DNA of 35,261 nt from Desulfobacterales bacterium (GTDB lineage Bacteria; Desulfobacterota; Desulfobacteria; Desulfobacterales; C00003060), in assembly GCA_013375395.1 (NCBI GenBank), contig JABXJW010000011.1:1-35261 (forward strand), read 5' to 3'. The position numbers were made by a program, and so were the translations under genes. The notes below the pieces were generated by a model. It was not told the origin of the DNA and made no database searches. It saw only the letters and a program-made list of their open reading frames with translations. Shown here piece by piece: positions 14,887 to 22,391 of this stretch; the stretch's first letter is position 1, and each line of letters starts with the position of its first letter.

Positions 14887-15339
14887 TTACTCTCCGGGTT
14901 TTGTTTTGGCCAAGCTTTTGAGCACGTCTTCTTCAAGCATCACAATGTAGTCGTAGTAGTCTTTGCCCGGAACTTTGCCAAGGTTCATTATGTAGAATCG
15001 CTTGCGAGTTAGCGGCGTGAAGACTAGAATCTTGTCCTCTAGCAACTTATGCTTCAGCAGGATTGTCCATTCTTTACCGGTCTGTGGGTCCTCCACGTCA
15101 ACGACGGGGATAGGCCCGTATCTTGTCTTGATCATTCGTGGTTCATCAAGACATTCAACCAGGACCGGTTGCTTCACTTTGAATTCTGCGAAGTCTCGCC
15201 TCTTGGCTTTGTTGGCCAGCGTGACCAACTGGTCTGCTGATAGTTCTTTAGTCTCTGAAAGCAGATCTTTGGCTTTCTGTTTTGGCACCAATATCGGGTG
15301 CAGACTTAGATACTTGAAGGCTTTTTCATCTTTTTTCAT
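14887..15339 (-). CDS. Possible OB-fold single-strand DNA-binding protein (150 aa)
   Basis: First gene of the replication operon, starting 3 nt after leader element copy 5. Residues 50-135 are strand-rich with VLVECLDEPRMI, PIPVVDVEDPQTGKEWTILL and RKRFYIMNLG, resembling an OB-fold barrel. A helical N-terminus and a Lys-rich tail flank it. Its place ahead of a nuclease, methylase, primase-helicase and polymerase makes a single-strand binding role reasonable, but no diagnostic motif is present. Confidence 0.65.
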   Translation of the reverse strand: MKKDEKAFKYLSLHPILVPKQKAKDLLSETKELSADQLVTLANKAKRRDFAEFKVKQPVLVECLDEPRMIKTRYGPIPVVDVEDPQTGKEWTILLKHKLLEDKILVFTPLTRKRFYIMNLGKVPGKDYYDYIVMLEEDVLKSLAKTKPGE

Positions 15340-15342
15340 GGT

Positions 15343-15355
15343 TGCCCGACCCCTC
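15343..15355 (-). promoter_or_regulatory. Leader element copy 5 (GAGGGGTCGGGCA)
   Basis: Exact minus-strand copy, preceded by G, 3 nt before the ATG at 15339. A TATA box lies about 33 nt upstream, so the element would be near the 5' end of the mRNA. Confidence 0.75.
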
Positions 15356-15365
15356 CTTTATTGTA

Positions 15366-15400
15366 CACGATTTTCGTGACTGTGAAAAGCTTTTTAAACC
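15366..15400 (-). promoter_or_regulatory. Promoter of replication operon with small dyad
   Basis: On the minus strand a TATA box GGTTTAAAAAGC covers 15389-15400. A 5-bp dyad CACGA-TTT-TCGTG (15366-15378) lies where transcription would start, a possible operator. This drives the 15339-to-3667 operon. Confidence 0.55.
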
Positions 15401-15462
15401 ATAAAACAACATTATCTTGGGTGCCTCCTAGAGGTGCCTGCGGGAATCTCGTTGTAGTGGTC

Positions 15463-15475
15463 TGCCCGACCCCTC
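15463..15475 (-). promoter_or_regulatory. Leader element copy 6 (GAGGGGTCGGGCA), no adjacent start codon
   Basis: Exact minus-strand copy, preceded by G, with a TATA box CATTTAAAAACG (15495-15506) 19 nt upstream. No ATG, GTG or TTG follows within 40 nt. The region to the next gene (15340-15692, 353 nt) otherwise holds a direct repeat GGTGCCT (15419-15425 and 15433-15439), a short ORF with its own AGGAGG site (15326-15412, 28 aa, minus) and the replication promoter. It could be a leader RNA or a relic of a lost gene. Confidence 0.65.
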
Positions 15476-15541
15476 CGAATTCCCGTGAGAGCAACGTTTT
15501 TAAATGAGTCTAACGATGCTAAATGAACGAGGAAAGAAATC

Positions 15542-15649
15542 ATGCCTGATAGGATTTTGGCGACGCTTCTGGCCTTCGACCTTTGCTTGGGAATGATATT
15601 AGTTTTCTGCATTTTCGTTATGATCAAAATGCTACGGAAGAAGACTTGA
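15542..15649 (+). CDS. Possible 35-aa single-span membrane peptide
   Basis: Plus-strand ATG ORF with CGAGGAAAG upstream, about 35-40 nt downstream of the shared TATA-like TTTTTAAAT (15497-15505). The product is an almost pure membrane helix (LLAFDLCLGMILVFCIFVM) followed by a basic KMLRKK end. Size and hydrophobicity fit a viral membrane peptide, yet a chance ORF cannot be excluded. Confidence 0.35.
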   Translation: MPDRILATLLAFDLCLGMILVFCIFVMIKMLRKKT

Positions 15650-15692
15650 AGCGTTTTTAGGTTCATATTTTCCCATCTCTGAATTGATCAAC

Positions 15693-18600
15693 TTATGGCG
15701 CTGAAGTGGCGTGCAGATGCTTCTTGTACTGGCACACGCTGAAGTTTCCGCTCAAGGCGACCGGCACCGATCCCGCTGGATCATACCTTTTCGCGATCAG
15801 CCTCAGTTGGGAGCGGTTGCTCAACTTATTGTCGGTGAAGTAGGTCTTCCATATCTGGCAATCTGCTGTGGCCTGTATTATACGACAGTCTCTGAAGACA
15901 GAAACCCAAGCAGCACCACTCCAATACTCAAATCTCCACATGACCATTAGAGTCGTTCCACCGCCAGAATACCGGTTGATCGCAAGGACAATGTATGCAG
16001 CATTAATAGCGTCTGGTTCAGATTGAATCGACGTGTCCTTCGCTAGTTCAGTCCAACTAGTGTTTGAAACTGCCTTATTACTGAAAGTCCCTGAGCCAAT
16101 AACTGTTACTCCCATCCCCGACATCGCGCTTACATCATGCTCATGTATGTCATAAATGGATTTCTCTAGTGGTATCTGAGGTATCTTTGCCAGGTCTGCT
16201 GATGAGTATGTCGGGGAAAACCGCAACTGGTTAATGTCGCTTCTCCACCACATTTTTCCCGGCGCCAGTGACGGGTCACTTGTCCGTCGATCGAATCGGA
16301 TTTGGTCTGTATGGACTGTACCAGTGTAGATGTCTCCTCCGTCGATCAAGGTCAGATCGCTCGCATGCCTCCAGCCTTGCATGGCGTCCCTGATAGATTG
16401 CGAACCAAACATCCTGGCAATCGCGTCAGCACCCAGCTTGCCGACTATTACAGTTCCGGTGTAAATCTTTCCACCGTCGATCATAGTAACATCGGTAGTA
16501 TGCTGCCATGCCTGGACTCTGTCGCTTGCTCCTGCAGAATCAAACAACCGGGCGACAGCGTCACTGCCGAGTTTTCCGACTACTACAGTGCCAGTGTAGA
16601 TTTTTCCACCATCAATTAGAGTGACGTCTGAACCATGTCTCCACGCAGCAGGCATCTTGGCGTATCCGTCGCTATCCACACACTTGCCAACAAAGATTTT
16701 CCCTGAAGCGTCAAGCATGACGAGGCTGACTTTTCCATATATGTCGCCGTTTATGATGTCATCTAGGTCCCCCACACACTGGGCGAGAACAATGTTTCCT
16801 GCTGAAATACTTGTGAGATTCACCTTCCCATAGTCGTCTCCGTCTGAGATATCATCAAGGTCGCCTCCAATCTCGATTAGGTTTATGATGTCGGTCCGTC
16901 TCCACCAAGTTCCATCCCATCGCTTCAGTTCGGGAGGGGAGACACTTATGTCAAGCCACAGATGCCCTATGTTTGGACTCTCAGGAGGAGTATCGCTCAC
17001 GGTCCAGTCCATTATCTTCCCTATTGTCACCGCGTAATCCTGGATCTGTTCGGTCCCGATCGAACCCGGAATCAGTTCTTTGCTTCCTATTGGTGCATAA
17101 CTCTTCACTCCGAGCTGCTTGCTTGCCTCAAGCCTTTTTATCCGGTCTTCAAGCGATAGGAAAACGTAGTCTATTTCGGAGGGTTCATTTGAAAGAGACA
17201 GGAAAGTCTTCCAGTCAACACCTCTAACAGAATGTCGGATTTCCAGGATTCTGAAGAAATCGTCGATGTTGTCATTCGCAATTTGAACCTGCTGCTTGTC
17301 TCCCTGGACAAAAGAATTATCACCTTCCACTTCAAAACTAGAAAGAGTGATGACCTTGTCTTTGAGGAATGAGACTACGCTTTTCGCCTTTGCTTCGCAC
17401 TCAACGTTTGACGTCAGCGAGTCGTCGATTATGGGCTCTTTGGTTCTTACATTATACTTCGCTTGGCTAACTGGGTCTTCGCAACTCGCTTCATACCTTT
17501 TAGGATAAAAGTAGAAACCGTCAATGTTAATAGTGTAGCCAGAAAATTGCCAGGAAGCTTCCCATTCTATCGCTTGAATGTTATACCAGCTTGGGCTGCC
17601 TGTTTTGGTCCATGGTCCTTGAGGATTAATGTCAGCGTCATATTCTCCTTTCGGGCCTAAAAGGAATGAATTGAGGAACCAGCCGATTGACCATGTCGGA
17701 TAGAGACAATCGGCCTCAAAATAGTTATCCACGTCAGGCGCCAATAATCGCACTTTGTTAGCGGTGAGGAAACCTGGTGTTGCAGGAAAAATGTAGAAGA
17801 ACAGTTTAGATTCACCCATCTTTGGGATTGCGATGGGTTTAGTCAATTTGAACTTGACTGTTGTTCCGGTCCCTGTTTCCCCCTTTATGGATGCCGTGCC
17901 TACTTTCTTATTAAACGTGTCGAGAACGACTGAACCTTCACTAGCTGACCAATCCGTAATGCTTTCTGTCCAAACATCCCGGTCGCTTGGAAGCGAATCT
18001 TCTGCTGCACCATAAACTTTCTGCTTGTTGATGATACGGTGGACATCTTCCTTCTTGGTGTAGTTCGCTATCTTACCCGAAAGATCGACAGTGCTTGTGT
18101 ATTTGCTCCGTTTAAAGACGTGCAAATTGCCGGCAGGGTCAACATAAGCGTCAAAACCGACTACGCCGGCGGCCGTTCTCGCATTAGCGCATATCTCCTT
18201 AATGGGTGCGTTAGGAACAGTTTCACTGAAGATAACGTCATGACTTGTTGCTATGTCATTGTCAATATCAACAAACTTCTTGCTGACATAATTAGTCAGT
18301 TCAGTAGCGTCCTGAATGATAACCTTCCCACTTGTTGCTTTGTAGTCCTTGAACACCAACTGCGGAGGAACAAAGAACTCTTCAGCGTAGCCCATGCCTT
18401 CTATTGAAATATACTGTTCCTGGCTGCTGCCAACACCTTTGGATCCTGGAACATGTATTGTGCCTCCGAAGATCTTCTTCATAGAGGCGCCTTTTCGCCA
18501 GAGATAGAGTAAGACCCGATCGAAATCGCCGATCTTTCCGGTGTATTCACCATTTTGGTTTGGAATAACACACTTGAGGCCAGCGGCGCCGCCAGTTAGT

Positions 18601-19097
18601 AGAGGAAGAGTGATTTCAATTTGACCGACTATGTCACTCTTTGATTCGTCTATTGGGACAAGCAACATATCCTGACAGATTGCAGCATAATCAATCTCTA
18701 CTTTTTGGGTTTCTGATCCGTTGACTTCTATCTCGATCTTGTCGCAGTCAAAGTGGACCGACCCGTTTTCTGTGTAGAGGTCGATTTCTTTGATGCCTGT
18801 GGTCATGTATGTTTTTTCAACTTTCTGTACGCCCTGATATTTGAACCGTGCTTTCCAGTTTGTCGCGTTCAGCGCTGTGCATTTAATGATTGCGTAGCGG
18901 TGAGGGTCCGTATTGAAACTGACCGTTTTTGTTATTCGTCCTTGACCTGTTGCGCCGACAGTTACGGTTTCTATGTCGCCGTCTGTTTCTTGCGTTCCCC
19001 AATCAAGCGTCCAAGGGCTCTTGTAGAAGTTGTCGTCAAAGAACTTTGGTGGGCCTCTAAAGATTTCCATGCGGATTTGCGGGATCGCCAGGCTCAT
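15693..19097 (-). CDS. Tail-tip / baseplate hub and fibre protein (1134 aa)
   Basis: Last and largest gene of the tail operon, overlapping the tape measure stop by 4 nt (ATGA). The N-terminal part has beta-rich domains and a hub-like segment with ICANARTAAGVVGFDAYVD then GNLHVFKR, typical of tail-associated (Tal/gp27-like) proteins. The middle has TPPESPNIGHLWLD-type fibre linkers. Then come two copies of GDLDDI-x2-GD-x-YGKV and three copies of an IDGG-x-IYTGTV unit. The C-terminal 100 residues look like a compact beta domain, a candidate receptor binder. Position after the tape measure supports this role. Confidence 0.75.
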   Translation of the reverse strand: MSLAIPQIRMEIFRGPPKFFDDNFYKSPWTLDWGTQETDGDIETVTVGATGQGRITKTVSFNTDPHRYAIIKCTALNATNWKARFKYQGVQKVEKTYMTTGIKEIDLYTENGSVHFDCDKIEIEVNGSETQKVEIDYAAICQDMLLVPIDESKSDIVGQIEITLPLLTGGAAGLKCVIPNQNGEYTGKIGDFDRVLLYLWRKGASMKKIFGGTIHVPGSKGVGSSQEQYISIEGMGYAEEFFVPPQLVFKDYKATSGKVIIQDATELTNYVSKKFVDIDNDIATSHDVIFSETVPNAPIKEICANARTAAGVVGFDAYVDPAGNLHVFKRSKYTSTVDLSGKIANYTKKEDVHRIINKQKVYGAAEDSLPSDRDVWTESITDWSASEGSVVLDTFNKKVGTASIKGETGTGTTVKFKLTKPIAIPKMGESKLFFYIFPATPGFLTANKVRLLAPDVDNYFEADCLYPTWSIGWFLNSFLLGPKGEYDADINPQGPWTKTGSPSWYNIQAIEWEASWQFSGYTINIDGFYFYPKRYEASCEDPVSQAKYNVRTKEPIIDDSLTSNVECEAKAKSVVSFLKDKVITLSSFEVEGDNSFVQGDKQQVQIANDNIDDFFRILEIRHSVRGVDWKTFLSLSNEPSEIDYVFLSLEDRIKRLEASKQLGVKSYAPIGSKELIPGSIGTEQIQDYAVTIGKIMDWTVSDTPPESPNIGHLWLDISVSPPELKRWDGTWWRRTDIINLIEIGGDLDDISDGDDYGKVNLTSISAGNIVLAQCVGDLDDIINGDIYGKVSLVMLDASGKIFVGKCVDSDGYAKMPAAWRHGSDVTLIDGGKIYTGTVVVGKLGSDAVARLFDSAGASDRVQAWQHTTDVTMIDGGKIYTGTVIVGKLGADAIARMFGSQSIRDAMQGWRHASDLTLIDGGDIYTGTVHTDQIRFDRRTSDPSLAPGKMWWRSDINQLRFSPTYSSADLAKIPQIPLEKSIYDIHEHDVSAMSGMGVTVIGSGTFSNKAVSNTSWTELAKDTSIQSEPDAINAAYIVLAINRYSGGGTTLMVMWRFEYWSGAAWVSVFRDCRIIQATADCQIWKTYFTDNKLSNRSQLRLIAKRYDPAGSVPVALSGNFSVCQYKKHLHATSAP
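16310..16625 (-). repeat. Three tandem IDGG-IYTGTV units in tail protein
   Basis: Three coding repeats of roughly 43-44 residues. Each begins with TLIDGG or TMIDGG followed by KIYTGTV or DIYTGTV; a G-K-LG-DA-AR segment follows the first two. The DNA copies are still similar but diverged at third positions, so they are old or under selection. This pattern is common in fibre shafts. Confidence 0.7.
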
Positions 19098-19666
19098 ATT
19101 ACGCCGGCCCTCCTCAGTTTGTCCACAATCCTCTCGCCGGTTCTGTCGGCGTCATAGTCAGAAGCGAACCGATTATCATGCACGTCAAAGATTAAGACCT
19201 GGCGCTGCCTGGTTATCTGCTGCATCGGAATGTGTTCATAGGCACCACTTGGAATTTGGGAAGTCAATGCTATACCTACAGCCGCAGCTGCGGCAGCCCC
19301 TGCCAAAATAGCCCATCCCGGGGGCCCAGACAAAGCATGAGCGACGGCATGAGCGACAGCGCGCGCTTTTTCAGCTCCTACAACAGCCCAAATGTTGGCT
19401 ATGAGAGTCATAAATATCGGTATGAGTCTGATAGCTCCTTCTAGAATATTCATCTGGCCGGAGGCCACTCTTTCTAGTGTGCTTTCAAGAGCCATGCCTG
19501 CGGTAACGGTTGCTGAGAATCTGTAAGCTAGTGTCCGAAATTCTGTGCTTGCTTTCTTGGCAGTTTCACTTGTTTTCTTAGAGGCCTCAGCAACTTCTTG
19601 GAATGCAGCCTTAACCTGTTCTAGGCCTTCAACAGAAAGCTCAACCTTGACCGGTGGTGTCGACAT
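19094..19666 (-). CDS. Short tape measure-like protein (190 aa)
   Basis: Lies directly between the chaperone pair and the tail-tip gene, where a tape measure belongs. The N-terminal 60 residues form a heptad-like helix (VEGLEQVKAAFQEVAEASKKTSE). A hydrophobic middle (LIPIFMTLIANIWAVVGA; GWAILAGAAAAAAVGIAL) follows, and a basic C-terminus ends it. Tape measures set tail length at about 0.15 nm per residue, so 190 residues would mean a tail near 28 nm, far below usual siphoviruses. It may be a true short form, or only part of the tail ruler. Confidence 0.6.
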   Translation of the reverse strand: MSTPPVKVELSVEGLEQVKAAFQEVAEASKKTSETAKKASTEFRTLAYRFSATVTAGMALESTLERVASGQMNILEGAIRLIPIFMTLIANIWAVVGAEKARAVAHAVAHALSGPPGWAILAGAAAAAAVGIALTSQIPSGAYEHIPMQQITRQRQVLIFDVHDNRFASDYDADRTGERIVDKLRRAGVI

Positions 19667-19778
19667 TCTTCATTTCCTCCCGCATTTTCCTTATCAAGGC
19701 CTTTTTCCTTTCAACATCATCTGCAAACGTGAAGTATCCTCGCACAGCTTCATAGTCGAAAGTGAACAATTCAACATC
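19641..19778 (-). CDS. Tail chaperone extension frame (T-like, 45 aa)
   Basis: Open frame that begins right at the stop of the preceding gene, in the +1 frame, and ends inside the tape measure start. It encodes DVELFTFDYEAVRGYF then a charged helix (ERKKALIRKMREEMK). No ATG or GTG lies near its beginning; only a TTG four codons in. In lambda-like tails, gpG is extended by frameshifting to gpGT at exactly this place in the order. This frame fits the T part; the fused product would be about 150 aa. Confidence 0.6.
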   Translation of the reverse strand, partial: DVELFTFDYEAVRGYFTFADDVERKKALIRKMREEMKNVDTTGQG

Positions 19779-19788
19779 ACTTCCTCCC
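19776..19788 (-). other. Putative +1 recoding site, tail chaperone
   Basis: The minus strand reads GGG AGG AAG then TGA. Skipping the T gives GAT GTT GAA and enters the T-like frame. GGGAGG directly before AAG could act as a Shine-Dalgarno stimulator. The form is the same as at the terL site. A -2 shift would reach the same frame. Confidence 0.5.
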
Positions 19789-20094
19789 AGCTTTAGCAGT
19801 TCTGACGGCCTTTTGTGCAGAATTATCCCCAGTTCCGCTGCCTTGAGAAGCCACGGATTCTGGAAGTTGACGAAAAAACTTTGTCTGAGACAGTTTCTCC
19901 TGCGTATAGCTGAAAATCTCCATCAGCAGTTTCAATTTGGCCTGGTCATTCTCCGGTTGTGGTTCACAGGCGTCCTTAGTGACTTTCTCAGCTACCTGGT
20001 GCATTTGTTGGACGGCATCAAAGACTTCCGGCGCAAGATCTATCGGCAAAACTCGTATCTTGTATTTTTTACCGTCGATCTTAACCGTCTTCAC
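19777..20094 (-). CDS. Tail assembly chaperone (G-like, 105 aa)
   Basis: Starts with KTVKIDGKKYKIRVLPI, a short beta domain often seen in tail chaperones, followed by helices and an Ala/Lys-rich end (AVRTAKAGRK). It lies between the tail tube and the tape measure, the conserved position of gpG-type chaperones that load the tape measure. The assignment rests on position and fold-like features, plus the overlapping extension frame that follows. Confidence 0.7.
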   Translation of the reverse strand: MKTVKIDGKKYKIRVLPIDLAPEVFDAVQQMHQVAEKVTKDACEPQPENDQAKLKLLMEIFSYTQEKLSQTKFFRQLPESVASQGSGTGDNSAQKAVRTAKAGRK

Positions 20095-20106
20095 TTCTGC
20101 CCCGTC

Positions 20107-21048
20107 CTAAATGCTTGTTTCCTTGTTCGTGACTTCGATCATTACTTCATACTGATCTGACGGATTATAGAAGGCCTGGAAAGGAGCATCTAACAGTATT
20201 TGCTCTCTTCGGTCGACGTGTGGCGCCGTATCCCTAAGATAGACGCATTTCGGCAATGTGATGTCGAAACGGTAGTAGTAGCTGCCGGTTATCACTGGTC
20301 CTTGAGTTAGCAGTTCCAATTTGAACTCTGTCCCAGCCAGGAAGCGGGCATACTCAGTTGTGTCGTCAAAAGCAAGGGATAGTCTGCCGTCAACCAGTCG
20401 CTTCCCCACTCTTATCTTCGGAAAAGTGTCATCGCCGATAACGCCAAAGTCAAATGGTATTCGATTGTTGATCCTTACTTCCCCTTCTGCGACTATTGCT
20501 TTCGCGCTCTCGGCGAATTCTACTGAGCCCTGGCTGAAGACAAAAGCGTCAAGATCTGAGAATGTCGCTGAACCAATGGCGCCATGAGTTTCTTTTCCCG
20601 CGTTGAAGACTTCCGCTATCGCTTGCATCTCTCTTCCATGAGCAAACCGGACTGTCAAGGCATTCGCCAAGCATCCACCTAGAATCCGCTCGCGTGTTGT
20701 GACATCTGAGACGCCTACTCGCCCAGTGAAACTTTTGATAGTGTCAGCAGGCTTGAAGGTGTGTTTCCAGGCTGCTGTTCCGCCTTGCTGTGCCGATGTT
20801 TTGCTGCCTAGGAGCCAGTAGAGAATCTTTGTTATGCCGTTTTCCGGTTCTATCGGGAACTCAACGTTTCCTCTTCCCCGGTATGCCCCTGCAGTCTTCT
20901 TTTCAAAGGCCCGTCTTCCCGCTGTCTCTGGGATTATCCAGCCGGGGTCTGGTATGATGCTTTCTCGGTAGATATCGATGTACTTCGCTGCTGCTTCTGC
21001 ACTCTTGAAGGTCCCTTCTTCTCCGATTCCGAAATACATGTCTGCCAT
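20107..21048 (-). CDS. Major tail tube protein (313 aa)
   Basis: Beta-rich protein with GIGEEGTFKSAEAAAKYIDI at the N-terminus, repeated strand pairs and a VITGSYYYRFDITLPKC segment, as in tail tube subunits that stack into hexameric rings. GGAGG precedes its ATG. It is followed by the chaperone pair and tape measure and preceded by completion proteins, the normal head-to-tail order. No diagnostic catalytic residues exist for this family, so position and length carry the call. Confidence 0.72.
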   Translation of the reverse strand: MADMYFGIGEEGTFKSAEAAAKYIDIYRESIIPDPGWIIPETAGRRAFEKKTAGAYRGRGNVEFPIEPENGITKILYWLLGSKTSAQQGGTAAWKHTFKPADTIKSFTGRVGVSDVTTRERILGGCLANALTVRFAHGREMQAIAEVFNAGKETHGAIGSATFSDLDAFVFSQGSVEFAESAKAIVAEGEVRINNRIPFDFGVIGDDTFPKIRVGKRLVDGRLSLAFDDTTEYARFLAGTEFKLELLTQGPVITGSYYYRFDITLPKCVYLRDTAPHVDRREQILLDAPFQAFYNPSDQYEVMIEVTNKETSI

Positions 21049-21076
21049 CTTTTTTCATTCCTCCTTGGTTTCATGA

Positions 21077-21499
21077 CTATAATCTGACTGTTTTTCTCGC
21101 GAATAATGGAAGACGGGCGCCAACAGTGATATAATCCCTTGTTGGCACCCAGTCAAGGATGATGCGGCCTCTAAAATAAGAATCTGTAACAAGGCCGCCA
21201 AGAGTTGGATTAGCATTCAAGATCGTCTGAATATTTTCCGCTTTATTTAGTACGAACTTGAGCGCTTGTTCTTTGTCTTGGCCTCTAGCTATGACTGTCA
21301 CGAAAAAGTCCATATTGTGGTTTTCTTTGCCGCTAAACGGTTGAACGTCATCCGCGCTTAGCTCCGCCCAGACATGAGGATACTTAACTCGCACATCATT
21401 GATTGCTCGCTCGCCAAAGTAGTATTCTTTGACGGCCACTTTGAAGTCCCGGTCGGCTGCAAGTAGATCTAGGATCTTTTGCGTTATCTCCTCATACAA
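21077..21499 (-). CDS. Tail terminator/completion protein (140 aa)
   Basis: An alpha/beta protein with a helix (EEITQKILDLLAADRDFK), then HVWAEL, MDFFVTVIARGQ and a late strand set, resembling gpU-type tail terminators. TTG start: GGAGGG lies 8 nt upstream, while the nearby ATG is out of frame. Order between HK97 gp10-like protein and tail tube supports a tail terminator. It overlaps the previous gene by 8 nt. Confidence 0.65.
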   Translation of the reverse strand: MYEEITQKILDLLAADRDFKVAVKEYYFGERAINDVRVKYPHVWAELSADDVQPFSGKENHNMDFFVTVIARGQDKEQALKFVLNKAENIQTILNANPTLGGLVTDSYFRGRIILDWVPTRDYITVGARLPLFARKTVRL

Positions 21500-21944
21500 C
21501 GTGCAAATCCCTCCAGAGTTGACTTACTATGTCGAAAATTCTAGGCTTGGAAGTCTCCTTCGTCTTTACTGCGAAGAATCTACCCGGGAAACCTGGGTGC
21601 CAAACCCTCTTGAGAAACCACTCTCGCCCCATCCACTCAAAATGAAGTGCTTTAGCTTTCTTAGCTACGATTGGATAAGGTCCGCGGCCCCAAATCCCAG
21701 TTCCACGCTCTACAAACAAAGCGTAAGAAGCTGTGGCGATTACAGCGAATCCAGTTTCGGTGAAAACTACATCTATGTTCTGTTTCATAAAACCGGTTCT
21801 TTCTGGCATGTGCCGAATCATTTCTTCATGAACAACATCGCTTCCCTCTTGACGAATGAAAGTCATGATTCTGTTAACCCTTTCAGGTTCATTGTCAGCC
21901 CACGCAAGGAAGCCGGTGATGTCCATTTCTATTCTTACGCTCAA
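21492..21944 (-). CDS. HK97 gp10-like head-tail protein (150 aa)
   Basis: The segments YALFVERGTG, PYPIVAKKAKALHFEW and VWHPGFPGRFF are the hallmark of the HK97 gp10 family, which completes the neck or tail end. The N-terminal helix and HMPERTGFMKQNI also fit. It starts at TTG in a TTGA overlap with the previous stop; an in-frame ATG at 21926 is the alternative. It lies between the connector and the tail terminator. Confidence 0.82.
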   Translation of the reverse strand: MSVRIEMDITGFLAWADNEPERVNRIMTFIRQEGSDVVHEEMIRHMPERTGFMKQNIDVVFTETGFAVIATASYALFVERGTGIWGRGPYPIVAKKAKALHFEWMGREWFLKRVWHPGFPGRFFAVKTKETSKPRIFDIVSQLWRDLHVV

Positions 21945-22258
21945 CCTTTGTACAAACCACCTTTCGCGTAAGTTTTCTTGATGTATGTGGCCAGTTTTTC
22001 TTGGCCACTCTTCCAGAACTTGTTTTCTAGGCCATCAGGGCTTCTTCTGGAGCGGAAAATCCCGGCCGCTAAGTCAGCGCTAATATGCTTGATTCTTACC
22101 GGGACCGAAGACAACGGAACAGTCGTGTAAGGTTTGAGTTGCGTGTCAATTTCTGCATCTGCTTCTTCTATGCAATCGTCGATTTCAGCGTCATATGTTA
22201 AGGCAGTGACTTTTTCACCCAGCCGCTTTCGCACATCCACTTTGGTGCAATAAACCAT
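21941..22258 (-). CDS. Head-tail connector/adaptor, gp6-like (105 aa)
   Basis: Helical protein with YCTKVDVRKRLG, then DDCIEEADAEIDTQLKPY, and HISADLAAGIFRSRR, the usual pattern of gp6-like connector rings. It is the first gene of the tail operon and starts 5 nt after leader element copy 7. The next genes are gp10-like and tail terminator proteins, which supports the call. Confidence 0.72.
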   Translation of the reverse strand: MVYCTKVDVRKRLGEKVTALTYDAEIDDCIEEADAEIDTQLKPYTTVPLSSVPVRIKHISADLAAGIFRSRRSPDGLENKFWKSGQEKLATYIKKTYAKGGLYKG

Positions 22259-22263
22259 GTGGT

Positions 22264-22276
22264 CGCCCGACCCCTT
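22264..22276 (-). promoter_or_regulatory. Leader element copy 7 (variant AAGGGGTCGGGCG)
   Basis: Eleven of 13 bases match the consensus; the core AGGGGTCGGGC is kept. It lies 5 nt before the ATG at 22258. The loss of the leading G of GAGG weakens pairing with 16S rRNA while the TCGGGC part stays intact. Confidence 0.7.
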
Positions 22277-22320
22277 TACTGGCTTTTAAGAAGTACAGTA
22301 AACTAAGTTGTTTATATAGC
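22275..22320 (-). promoter_or_regulatory. Promoter of tail operon with perfect 7-bp inverted repeat
   Basis: On the minus strand a TATA box GCTATATAAA covers 22311-22320. Between it and the leader element lie TTTACTG (22275-22281) and CAGTAAA (22296-22302), perfect inverted copies 14 nt apart, across the expected transcription start. This is a possible operator. Confidence 0.6.
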
Positions 22321-22322
22321 TT

Positions 22323-22375
22323 TTTTACAAAAATAAACTTAAAAAACAAATGGTCTTAAAAAATAAGTAAGAAAA
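22323..22375 (-). terminator. T-rich termination region after head operon
   Basis: Reading the minus strand after the wHTH gene there are repeated T-runs (TTATTTTTT, GTTTTTT, TATTTTTG) over about 50 nt. Such tracts terminate archaeal transcription and would separate the head operon from the tail promoter. Confidence 0.55.
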
Positions 22376-22391
22376 TCAAACTGACAAGTAG

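Noticed and set aside
15412-15666. 84-aa minus-strand ORF upstream of the replication operon
   Set aside because: It runs through a TATA box and leader element copy 6 and lacks a ribosome site; composition does not look like a protein. The shorter elements inside it explain the region better.
21429-21971. 180-aa plus-strand ORF opposite tail completion genes
   Set aside because: Antisense to the gp10-like gene, which has clear family motifs; no initiation signal.
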